A model generated the notes under the pieces. That model worked only from the letters and a program-made list of their open reading frames with translations. It was not told the DNA's origin and did not search any database. Position numbers and translations under genes: made by a program. A DNA stretch of 64,000 nt from Glycine soja (taxonomy: Eukaryota > Streptophyta > Magnoliopsida > Fabales > Fabaceae): assembly GCF_004193775.1 (NCBI RefSeq), contig NC_041011.1, forward strand, positions 38,571,167 to 38,635,166, written 5' to 3'. Positions 22,642 through 33,691 of this stretch are shown here, in pieces. Position 1 is the stretch's first letter; each line of letters begins with the position of its first letter.

Positions 22642-23482
22642 TATTTTTAGAGAGTTAGGCCATTTAATTTTGTGCAATGTTTTACCGTGACTTACCCCTT
22701 TGTTGGTTTCCTTTCATTATGTTCTTGTGTATATAAACTCTTTGTTGCTTTTAGTGCGTTTTAAATGTATGCATGAAGTAAATATTTATTCATTTGATGC
22801 ACACAAACACCAACACTATTTGCACACACTGAGTGAAAAAGGGCCCTATACCCGGGTTCATGGGAGCATAAGGAGTGGAGGTGAATCTGTGATCATGCTA
22901 GGTCTCCGACTTGCTTGATTACAGTGAACCCTCATCTAGAGCTTTTCTCTTTGAAAACCTATTGTTGCTAGTAGTCCCTACTGCTACAATATGTTCTTCA
23001 AAGGGGATGATACCTCTAGAAACCATCAAGAGAGATATAACTACCTTGGGGATTATTGCTAAAAGCCTAGTTAGTTCTCTCCCTTGTAGGTCCCTTAAAT
23101 AGGGGCACGAAGCAAACACGCTGCGTGCCATTTTTCACACTGCCATGCATGAGTATCATATACCCTTTTGCTTATGTTCGGTAAATATTGTCATACTGTG
23201 CACATTCCCGCATTGTGTCTTTTGCATAGGCATTGCATATGGGTTCTGTCTTGATCCCTACTGTAAACAAACCAACGGAGGGTCCGTGTCGCCTTCTTAA
23301 AAACGTGCGTTGGGGCATTTCGTTACCCCTAGACGTCGTATCTAAGAAGGGGACAAATTCCCCGGACCCCCGCATTCCTAGATTGCATCTGTGTCATATG
23401 CATTCCATCATGCATTCATCCATCCCACCCATGAGATATCGGAGTTTTGATTTGCACCAGCTTTTATCTCACTTTAGTAAGC
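22642..23482 (+). other. Ogre 5' untranslated leader
   Basis: About 0.84 kb between the primer site and the probable ORF1 start. No conserved protein is seen; the short ORFs here are not supported. It probably holds packaging and regulatory RNA structure, by analogy. Confidence 0.55.
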
Positions 23483-25348
23483 ATGGGAACAAATCAAACC
23501 GGCAAGAGGTTCTACCAAGTCAAGGTCAAAAGCCTAGATACCACTAGCATCAAGGAATTAGGGCGGTTGATGGAACCCCTCCAAATGCAAACCTTCCGCA
23601 AGACTTACGGAAAGATCTTAGAGTTGACCATAGCAGAGGTGTCCATAGAAGCCATTGTATCACTTACCCAATACTACGACCAGCCTTTGAGGTGCTTCAC
23701 ATTCGGAGACTTCCAATTAGTACCAACCATTGAAGAATTTGAGGAAATTCTAGGATGTCCCCTCGGGGAAAGAAAACCATATCTTTCCTCCGGGTGTCTC
23801 CCCTCTTTGAGCAGAATTGCAACAGTGGTCAAGGATTCAGCAAGAGGTTTGGACCGCATAAAACAGATTCGGAACGGCATAGCGGGCCTACCACAGAAGT
23901 ACCTAGAAGACAAGGCGAGGGGTATGGCCCATCAAGGAGACTGGATCCCGTTTATGGATGTGTTAGCTTTGCTAATTTTTGGGGTCGTCCTCTTTCCAAA
24001 CGTGGATGGTTTGGTAGACCTAGCAGCAATGGACGCTTTCCTTGCCTACCACCATAGCAAGGAAAGTCCGGTGGTAGCTGTCTTGGCAGATCTATTTGAC
24101 ACGTTTGACCGAAGGTGCGAAAAGAGTAGCGCACGGATCATCTGTTGCTTACCCGCCCTCTGTGTTTGGTTGGTTTCGCACTTGTTCCAACAAGACACAA
24201 GACATCCATGTCCGCTCCTGAGCCATCGCTCGTGTACTGAAAAGAGGAGAATAGATTGGGACCAGCTCTTGGCCGGGATAGGAGGTAGAACAATCAGTTG
24301 GTTCCCCCGATGGAAGGAAGGAAAAGAAGGAGTCCTTTTCTCATGTGGAAGATACCCAAACATTCCGCTGGTAGGAACGAGGGGTTGTATTAACTACAAT
24401 CCCGTGCTCGCTATAAGACAACTAGGGTACCCCATGAGGGGAGCACCGACGGAAGAAAGCATGTCTCCTTTCCTTGTGAGGGATTTCGGCGCACAAAATT
24501 CCAAGACTATACAAAGAATCCATAAGGCATGGGAAACCCCGTTAAGGAAAGATCAAGAGCTTAGAGGCATTCGTAATGGCATCATTGGTGGGTACCACGA
24601 ATGGCTGAAAGTTCATATACGAGGTTTAGATTGGCTCGCCAAGTTAAAAGTCGTCAGCGAAGAGAATTTTGAAGCACCGGAAGAAGACAAAGAAGTCCAA
24701 GCTCTCAAAAGCGAGTTAGGAAAGGCAAAACTTGCCAAGGAGAAGTTCAAGTTGGCCGCTACACACGTTCGGAAGGAGTGTGCCGGGTTACGGGAAGAGA
24801 ATGCAATTACCGCAAGAGCCCTTGAACAAGAGACCAAGAGGGCTCGCAAGGAAGAGTATGGCCGGAACAAAATTCGCGGAGCTCTATGGGGTAGCAATAG
24901 TGAACTCAAGTTGTGAAGGGAAGAAAGGGACCAGTCGCGAGCACATGGCATGGTTTTGAAAGAGGAGTTAGTTGCCTGTTCAAGGTCCAAAAGAAGCTTG
25001 TCTCAGCGTTTATGCGAGACGGAGACCAACATGCTAGCTATCATCGCCAAGTACCAAGAAGAGTTAGGTCTAGCCGCGGCCCACGAGCATAGGATTGCGG
25101 ACGAATATGCCCAAGTATACGCGGAAAAAGAGGCTAGAGGAAGGGTGATCGACTCTTTACACCAAGAGGCAACCATGTGGATGGATCGGTTTGCTCTTAC
25201 CTTGAACGGGAGTCAAGAACTTCCCCGATTGTTAGCCAAGGCCAAGGCGATGGCAGACACCTACTCCGCCCCCGAAGAGATTCATGGGCTTCTCGGCTAT
25301 TGTCAGCATATGATAGACTTAATGGCCCACATAATTAGAAATCGTTAG
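23483..25348 (+). pseudogene. Ogre ORF1 with one premature stop
   Basis: The probable start is the ATG at 23483 (MGTNQTGKRFYQ); an upstream in-frame ATG at 23447 adds 12 unconvincing residues. A TGA at 24914-24916 interrupts the frame after SNSELKL, and the same frame continues to 25348 (AEKEARGRVIDSLH ... IIRNR). The C-terminal third is predicted coiled coil, rich in Lys and Glu. The globular N-terminal part resembles the ORF1 protein found upstream of gag in Ogre elements and related legume proteins (possibly the family called DUF7745; tentative). Its function is unknown in the family. CGA to TGA by cytosine deamination is the simplest origin of the stop. Confidence 0.75.
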
Positions 25349-25584
25349 GAAACTTGTATGGTCTCTCAGACCTTGACTAGATACGACTTCCTTTTTGAAA
25401 TAAAATGAGTTGGTCCCATGTTTCTACTCCAAAAAGCTTGTGCAAATCAAATCACTCCTACGTTTCATCTCTAGCATGCATTTTCTTTCTTTACCCACTC
25501 CTCACGTTTGGTTTTTTAGGGAAAAACACCATAACTAAACGCGCCGCAAGGGATCCCTATCGCACCAGATCCAAATCTAGAACG

Positions 25585-28500
25585 ATGGGTGATCAAGAGG
25601 AGACGCAGGAACAGATGAAAGCCGACATGTCGGCTCTGAAAGAACAAATGGCTTCCATGATGGAGGCCATGTTAAGTATGAAGCAGCTCATAGAGAAGAA
25701 CGCGGCCACCGCCGCCGCTGTCAGTTCGGCTGCCGAAGCAGACCCGACTCTCTTGGCAACTACGCACCATCCTCCCTCAAACATAGTAGGACGGGGAAGG
25801 GACACACTGGGGCACGATGGCAGCCCTCACCTGGGATACAACCGAGCGGCTTACCCTTACGGATTGCCGCCCAACTATTCACCACCCGTCTTGCAAGAAG
25901 ATGCGGGCCACATTGCTTCTCCTGTCCATGAAAGAGAGCCTCCTCAGCAGCCCGACGAAGTCCACAAAGACCCTCAAGATTATGCTCAAAGGGATGTCGA
26001 GTTCTATCCCCCGATCCCCGAAGGGCCGGCACCAGGCACGTTGCCTCAACCTAACATCGCAGCACCACCAATAGTTTTGTCCATGGAAGGGCCGTCTCCA
26101 GCAATTGAAGAAAGGAGGAAGCTCGATCTCCTAGAGGAAAGATTGAGGGCCGTGGAAGGATTTGGGGATTATCCGTTCGCAGACAAGACGGATCTTTGCT
26201 TAGTACCCGATGTTGTTATTCCCCCGAAGTTCAAAGTGCCGGACTTCGACAAGTATAAAGGGACGACTTGTCCCAAAAATCATCTCAAGATGTACTGCCG
26301 TAAGATGGGCGCCCACTCTAAAGATGAAAAGCTATTAATACACTTCTTTCAAGATAGCTTGGCTGGAGCCGCGGTAGTGTGGTACACTAATTTGGAAGCT
26401 TCCCGTATCCGTACTTGGAAGGATCTGATTACCGCCTTCCTAAGGCAGTATCAGTACAATTCTAATATGGCTCCTGACCGTACTCAACTGCAGAATATGT
26501 TCAAGAAAGAGGGTGAAACCTTTAAAGAATATGTGCAGCGATGGAGGGATTTGGCGGCACAAGTAGCTCCTCCCATGGTTGAGAGAGAGATGATCACCAT
26601 GATGGTAGACACTCTGCCAGTGTTCTACTATGAGAAGCTAGTAGGTTACATGCCGTCCAGCTTTGCAGATCTAGTGTTTGCCGGGGAAAGAATCGAGGTA
26701 GGATTGAAAAGAGGAAAGTTTGATTACGTTTCCTCCACAAATGCGAATGCCAAAAGAGTCGGGGCAACAGGGGCAAAAAGGAAGGAAGGAGATGCCCATG
26801 CCGTCTCTTCAACACCCGCGTGGGTCAAACCCCAGCAAACACCTCATGGTACCCATCAGTACGCGCAACATCACCCAAGTTTCTCGGCTCAAACTGGGAA
26901 CGCCTCTAGTTCAACACCCGTGCAGCCTAAGGCACCCACCCAGAGGGAAGCTCCCCAAGTTCCAACTCTGAACACGACTCGACTGGCCGGTAATTCCAAC
27001 ACGACAAGGAACTTCCCTCCGAGGCCATTGCCGGAATTCACCCCACTCCCAATGACATACGAAGATCTTCTGCCATCCCTCATCACCAATCATTTGGCCG
27101 TGGTAACTCCCGGAAGGGTCCTCGAACCCCCTTTCCCGAAGTGGTATGACCCTAACGCAACTTGTAAGTACCATGGGGGTGTCCCGGGGCATTCCGTCGA
27201 AAAATGCTTGGCCCTTAAATACAAGGTCCAACATTTGATGGATGCTGGATGGCTGACTTTCCAAGAGGATCGGCCCAATGTGAGAACCAACCCGCTCGCC
27301 AATCATGGAGGGGGAGCAGTTAATGCAGTTGAATCCGATAGGCCGCACAGGTCTAAACCTTTAAGGGATGTGGCAACCCCTAGGAGGTTTATCTTTGAGG
27401 CCCTACAAAAAGGAGGTGTGATTTCTCATAGTGGGTGTAAGGAGGATTCCTGTCTACTACACTCCGGCGAGATGCATGACATGGAGACGTGTTTGGAAGT
27501 AGAGGAATTATTACAGCGGATGATAGATCAAGGTCGACTGGAAGTCGGCATTGAAGGAAAAGAAGAGCAGCATATATGCATGCAATCTACGGAGGGGAGC
27601 GGTGTTGTGAAGCCCAAACCCTTGGTGATATACTTCACTAAAAGCGCAGCTTCGCAAAAGCCCGGACACCCTTTAATAGCCAAACCTGTTCCTTTCCCGT
27701 ACCAAAATAGCCACGCGGTCCCGTGGAGATATACACCTCCGGGGGAGAAGGAAGAAGAAGTCACTGACGTCAGCTCGCTGTCAGCTAAAGTAACAAATAT
27801 CACGGGACTGAGTGGTGTGACCCGTAGTGGTCGTGTGTTCGCACCTCCGGACCTACCAGTCCGACCCGCCGACGTCAAGGGAAAAGGAAAAGTGGTGGAG
27901 GAACAAGATGGCGAAGCACCCCACGCTTCGAATAAAGATATTCCAGCAAAGGGGCCCCCGGAGAAAAAGGATGGTAGAAAGGAGGTGTCGCTAGAGGAAG
28001 CCAGCGAGTTCCTTCGGATAATTCAGCAGAGCGAATTCAAGGTTATCGAACAGCTCAACAAAACCCCGGCTAGGGTCTCGCTGTTGGAGTTACTTATGAG
28101 CTCCGAGCCTCATCGGGCTCTGCTAGTAAAAGTGCTGAACGAGGCTCACGTGGCCCAAGATATCTCGGTAGAAGGTTTCGGAGGGCTGGTCAACAATATC
28201 ACTGCCAACAACTATCTTGCCTTCGCCGAAGAAGAAATCCCCGCCGAGGGGAGAGGGCATAATAAGGCTTTACACGTATCAGTCAAGTGTATGGACCATA
28301 TCGTAGCCAAGGTGCTCATCGATAATGGTTCCAGTTTAAACGTGATGCCTAAGAGCACTTTGGAGAAGTTACCATTCAATGCTTCCCACTTAAAACCAAG
28401 TTCAATGGTGGTTCGGGCCTTCGACGGCACTCGCCGAGAGGTTAGGGGAGAGATCGATCTCCCAGTACAAATAGGCCCTCACACCTGTCAAGTCACCTTC

Positions 28501-29182
28501 CAAATAATGGATATTAACCCCCCTACAGCTGCCTGTTGGGGCGCCCGTGGATCCACTCAGTGGGAGTTGTGCCTTCTACACTCCACCAAAAGCTGAAATT
28601 TGTAGTGGAGGGGCACTTGGTCATCGTGTCAGGCGAGGAAGATATCTTGGTAAGCTGCCCATCCTCCATGCCTTATGTGGAAGCCGCAGAAGAATCGTTA
28701 GAAACTGCTTTCCAGTCTTTTGAGGTGGTCAGCATTTCCTCCGTGGACTCCCTCTTTGGGCAGCCTTGTCTGTCCGATGCAGCGGTAATGATGGCTCGAG
28801 TTATGTTGGGGAACGGTTATGAACCCGGGATGGGTTTAGGCAAAAACAACGGCGGCATAACTAGCCTGATAAATACCCAAGGAAATCGTGGGAAGTATGG
28901 TTTAGGCTATAAGCCCACTCAGGCGGACATGAAAAGAAGCATTGCGGGAAGGAAGAACAGTGGTCAAAGCTCGCGTTGGAGACAAGAAAGTGAAGGAAGC
29001 CCGCCCTGCCACATAAGTAGAAGCTTTATAAGCACGGGTCTGGGAGACAAAGGTCAAGCGTTCGCGATATGCGAGGATGATATTCCGAGTACTTTGGATT
29101 TGGTACGACCATGCCCTCCTGATTTCCAGCTGGGAAATTGGCGAGTGGAGGAACGCCCCGGCATTTACGCAACGAGCATAAT
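25585..29182 (+). pseudogene. Ogre gag-protease, first copy (frameshifted)
   Basis: It starts at the same ATG as the second copy (MGDQEETQEQMKAD). It appears identical to 33692-37290 until a C6 run at 28518-28523, which is C7 in the other copy (36625-36631). The one-base loss truncates the frame at 28596. The rest of the protease and the G-patch continue in another frame (28536-29182). Gag capsid, protease motif and G-patch are as in the second copy. Because the only break is a homopolymer indel, it may be a sequencing error rather than a real mutation. Confidence 0.8.
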
Positions 29183-29360
29183 GTAAACCTTTACGGTTTT
29201 AAAAGCTCTATAGTTGGGCCTAGGCTTTAGAGTTTTTCCTTTTGTTAAGGCTTTGTGTCTTTTGTTTTTGAATTTATAATACAAGGATCTTTCTTCATCT
29301 GTTCCTGGTCTCTACCATTCTCATTCATTTGCATGTTTACTTCTTTTTCTGAAACGGCAG
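29183..29360 (+). other. Intron of Ogre gag-pol, first copy
   Basis: GTAAAC donor at 29183 and a GGCAG acceptor ending at 29360, 178 nt. It equals the intron at 37291-37469 except for one C missing from a short C run near 29315. Confidence 0.75.
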
Positions 29361-31508
29361 ATCCGATGACGAGTCCCCCGAAGGTACTAATACCTGGGAC
29401 CCGCCTATCGACTTCGAGCGAGAGATGAATCAAACGGAAGATGAAGGAAATGAGGATGTGGGACTTCCCCCAGAACTAGAAAGAATGGTCACCCATGAGG
29501 ACCAAGAAACGGGGCCTCATCAAGAAGAATAAAGCTAGTAGACTTAGGAATTGGCAGCGGAAAGAGGGAAGTAAAGATAGGTACAGGTATTACCGCACCT
29601 ATCCGTGAAGAATTAATAATCCTGCTAAAAGACTACCAAGACATCTTTGCTTGGTCATACCAAGATATGCCCGGTTTGAGTTCTGACATTGTACAGCATC
29701 GATTACCTCTAAATCCCGAGTGTTTCCCGGTGAAACAGAAACTGAGAAGGATGAAGCCCGAAACCTCCTTGAAAATAAAACAAGAAGTGAAGAAGCAATT
29801 TGACGCTGGATTTCTGGCCGTCGCTCGGTATCCAGAATGGGTTGCCAACATCGTACCAGTTCCTAAGAAAGATGGAAAAGTACGAATGTGTGTGGATTAT
29901 CGGGACTTGAATCGGGCCAGTCCCAAGGACAATTTTCCTTTACCACACATCGATATCCTCGTGGATAACACGGCCAATTTCACTCTATTTTCCTTCATGG
30001 ACGGTTTCTCTGGTTACAATCAGATAAAGATGGCGCCCGAGGATATGGAAAAGACTACTTTCGTCACCCTGTGGGGAACGTTCTGTTACAAAGTGATGTC
30101 CTTTGGACTCAAGAATGCCGGGGCAACTTATCAACGGGCCATGGTAGCTTTGTTCCATGATATGATGCATCAAGAGATCGAGGTCTACGTGGATGACATA
30201 ATTGCTAAATCTAAATCCGAGGAAGAACACCTTGTCAACCTGCGAAAGTTGTTCGAAAGGCTTAAGAAATATCAATTAAGGTTGAACCCCGCTAAGTGTA
30301 CCTTTGGGGTCAAATCAGGGAAATTGCTTGGTTTCATTGTAAGCCAGAAAGGGATAGAGGTAGACCCCGAAAAAGTGAAGGCTATCCTTGAGATGCCAGA
30401 ACCCCATACAGAGAGGCAAGTCCGAGGTTTCCTGGGGCGCTTGAATTATATTGCCCAGATTCATATCGCAGCTCACCGCCATTTGTGAGCCGTTGTTTAA
30501 ACTCTTGCGCAAAAACCAAATCGATCGGTGGAATGAGGATTGCCAAGAGGCTTTTGGAAGGATCAAAAAGTGCCTAATGAATCCTCCCGTGCTTATGCCA
30601 CCAGTACCAGGAAGGCCTCTCATTTTGTACATGACAATCTTGGACGAGTCAATGGGGTGTATGCTGGGGCAACATGACGAATCCGGGAAAAAAGAGTGCG
30701 CTGTTTACTACCTAAGTAAGAAGTTCACGACCTGTGAGATGAATTACTCCTTGCTCGAAAGAACGTGTTGTGCTTTAGTATGGGCATCCCATCGCCTAAG
30801 GCAGTACATGCTGAGCCATACTACCTGGTTGATATCCAAATGGACCCGGTTAAGTACATCTTTGAAAAGCCAGCTCTCACAGGACGAATCGCCCGGTGGC
30901 AAGTCTTGCTATCTGAGTTTGATATAGTCTACGTCACCCAAAAGGCGATAAAAGGAAGCGCTTTGGCAGATTATTTGGCTCAATAGCCTCTTAACGACTA
31001 CCAGCCCATGCATCCGGAGTTCCCGGATGAGGACATCATGGCCTTGTTCGAGGAAAAGTTGGAACGAAGATCGGGACAAATGGACTGTATGGTTTGACGG
31101 AGCGTCAAACATTCTAGGTCATGGCGTTGGGGCAGTGTTGGTCTCTCCGGACAATCAATGTGTACCTTTCACAGCCAGGCTAGGATTCGACTGCACCAAC
31201 AACATGGCCGAATATGAAGCATGTGCCCTAGCTGTCCAGGCAGCAATTGACTCCAATGTCAAACTACTCAAGGTGTACGGCGACTCGGCGTTGGTAATCC
31301 ATCAGCTGAGAGGGGAATGGGAAACTAGAGATCCCAAGCTGATACCCTACAAAGCCTATATCAAGGAATTGGCTAAGACCTCCGATGAGATCTCCTTCCA
31401 TCATGTTCCCCGCGAGGAAAATCAAATGGCGGACGCACTTGCTACGTTGGCGTCTATGTTCCAGCTAACACCGCACGGGGATCTACCCTACATTGAATTT
31501 TGGTGTCG
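29361..31508 (+). pseudogene. Ogre RT, RNase H and archaeal-type RNase H, first copy (truncated, frameshifted)
   Basis: It corresponds to 37470-39616. It carries RT with YVDD, RNase H, the in-frame TAG after ADYLAQ (30984-30986) and the second RNase H. Compared with the intact copy, one-base indels in short homopolymers lie near 29528 (A), 30455 (C), 30839 (A) and 31063 (A). At 31508, within FWCR, it breaks off and jumps back into gag-like sequence equivalent to 27456. Integrase is therefore missing from this copy. Confidence 0.8.
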
Positions 31509-33062
31509 ACTACACTCCGGCGAGATGCATGACATGGAGACGTGTTTGGAAGTAGAGGAATTATACATCGCGGATGATAGATCAAGGTCGACTGGAAGTC
31601 GGCATTGAAGGAAAGAAGAGCAGCATATATGCATGCAATCTAGGAGGGGAGCGGTGTTGTGAAAGCCCCAAACCCTTGGTGATATAACTTCAATAAAAGC
31701 GCAGCTTCGCAAAAGCCCCGGACACCCTTTAATAGCCAAACCTGTTCCTTTCCCGTACCAAAATAGCCACGCGGTCCCGTGGAGATATACACCTCCGGGG
31801 GAGAAGAAGAAGAAGTCACTGACGTCAGCTCGCTGTCAGCTAAAGTAACAAATATCACGGGAACTGAGTGGTGTGACCCGTAGTGGTCGTGTGTTCGCAC
31901 CTCCGGACCCTCCAGTCCGACCCGCCGACAGTCAAGGGAAAGGAAAAGTGGTGGAGGAACAAGATGGGCGAAGCACCCCACGCTTCGATAAAGATATTCC
32001 AGCAAAGGGGCCCCCGGAGAAAGATGTAAGAAAGGAGGTGTCGCTAGAGGAAGCCAGCGAGTTCCTTCGGATAATTCAGCAGAGCGAATTCAAGTTATCG
32101 AACAGCTCAACAAAACCCGGCTAGGGTCTCGCTGTTGGAGTTACTTATAAGCTCCGGAGCCTCATCGGCTCTGCTAGTAAAAGTGCTGAACGGGCTCACG
32201 TGGCCCAAGATATCTCGGTAAGAGGTTTCGGAGGGCTGGTCAACCAATATCACGTGCAACAACTATCTTGCCTTTCGCCGAAGAAGAAACCCCGCCGAGG
32301 GGAGAGGGCATAAATAAGCGTTTACACGTATCAGTCAAGTGTATGGACCATATCGTAGCCAAGGTGCTCATCGATAATGGTTTCCAGTTTAAACGTGATG
32401 CCTAAGAGCACTTTGGAGAAGTTACTCATTCAATGCTTCCATTAAAACCAAGTTCAATGGTGGTTCGGGCCTTCGACGGCACTCGCCGAGAGGTTTAGGG
32501 GAGATCGATCTCCCAGTACAAATAGGCCCTCACACCTGTCAAGTCACCTCCAAAATAATGGATATTAACCCGCCCTACAGCTGCCTGTTGGGCGCGCCGT
32601 GAATCCACTCAGTGGGAGTTGTGCCTTCTACACTCCACCAAAAGCTTGAAATTTGTAGTGGAGGGCACTTGGTCATCGTGTCAGGCGAGGAAGATATCTT
32701 GGTAAGCCTGCCCATACGCTCCAATGCCTTATGTGGAAGCCGCAGAAGAATCGTTAGAAACTGCTTTCCAGTCTTTTGAGGTGGTCAGCATTTCCTCCGT
32801 GGACTCCCCTCTTTGGGCAGCCTTGTCTGTCCGATGCAGCGGTAATGATGGCTCGAGTTATGTTGGGGACGGTTATGAACCCGGGATGGGTTTAGGCAAA
32901 AACAACGGCGGCATAACTAGCCTGATAAAATACCCAAGGAAATCGTGGGAAGTATGGTTTAGGCCTATAAGCCCACTCAGGCGGACATGAAAAGAAGCAT
33001 TGCGGGAAGGAAGAACAGTGGTCACAAGCTCGCGTTGGAGACAAGAAAGTGAAGGAGCCCGC
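31509..33062 (+). other. Indel-rich patch equivalent to 27456 to about 28990 (gag-protease)
   Basis: It follows the gag-protease sequence of the other copies but with frequent one-base insertions and deletions, mostly in homopolymers. Examples are AAAA to AAA near 31610 and extra C or A near 31660-31690. All frames are broken. The flanking copies match each other almost perfectly, so decay is an unlikely cause. The pattern resembles an uncorrected long read used to fill a gap. Confidence 0.75.
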
Positions 33063-33455
33063 GTTTTGAAAGAGGAGTTAGTTGCTGTTCAAGGTCCAAA
33101 GAAGCTTGTCTCAGCGTTTATGCGAGACGGAGACCAACATGCTAGCTATCATCGCCAAGTACCAAGAAGAGTTAGGTCTAGCCGCGGCCCACGAGCATAG
33201 GATTGCGGACGAATATGCCCAAGTATACGCGGAAAAAGAGGCTAGAGGAAGGGTGATCGACTCTTTACACCAAGAGGCAACCATGTGGATGGATCGGTTT
33301 GCTCTTACCTTGAACGGGAGTCAAGAACTTCCCCGATTGTTAGCCAAGGCCAAGGCGATGCAGACACCTACTCCGCCCCCGAAGAGATTCATGGGCTTCT
33401 CGGCTATTGTCAGCATATGATAGACTTAATGGCCCACATAATTAGAAATCGTTAG
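33063..33455 (+). pseudogene. Ogre ORF1 C-terminal piece, second copy
   Basis: It matches 24953-25348 with one-base losses near 33083, 33105 and 33360 and ends at the same stop. It lacks the first 80 percent of ORF1, because the sequence joins abruptly from the protease-like patch at about 33062. Confidence 0.75.
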
Positions 33456-33691
33456 GAAACTTGTATGGTCTCTCAGACCTTGACTAGATACGACTTCCTT
33501 TTTGAAATAAAATGAGTTGGTCCCATGTTTCTACTCCAAAAAGCTTGTGCAAATCAAATCACTCCTACGTTTCATCTCTAGCATGCATTTTCTTTCTTTA
33601 CCCACTCCTCACGTTTGGTTTTTTAGGGAAAAACACCATAACTAAACGCGCCGCAAGGGATCCCTATCGCACCAGATCCAAATCTAGAACG

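Noticed and set aside
26911..27348. Antisense ORF of 145 residues in gag (also 35018-35455)
   Set aside because: It is a shadow of gag on the opposite strand, with no family features; it appears twice only because the region is duplicated.
31509..33062. Old decayed Ogre copy
   Set aside because: One-base homopolymer indels dominate, and the neighbouring copies match almost perfectly. Natural decay would also show many substitutions.
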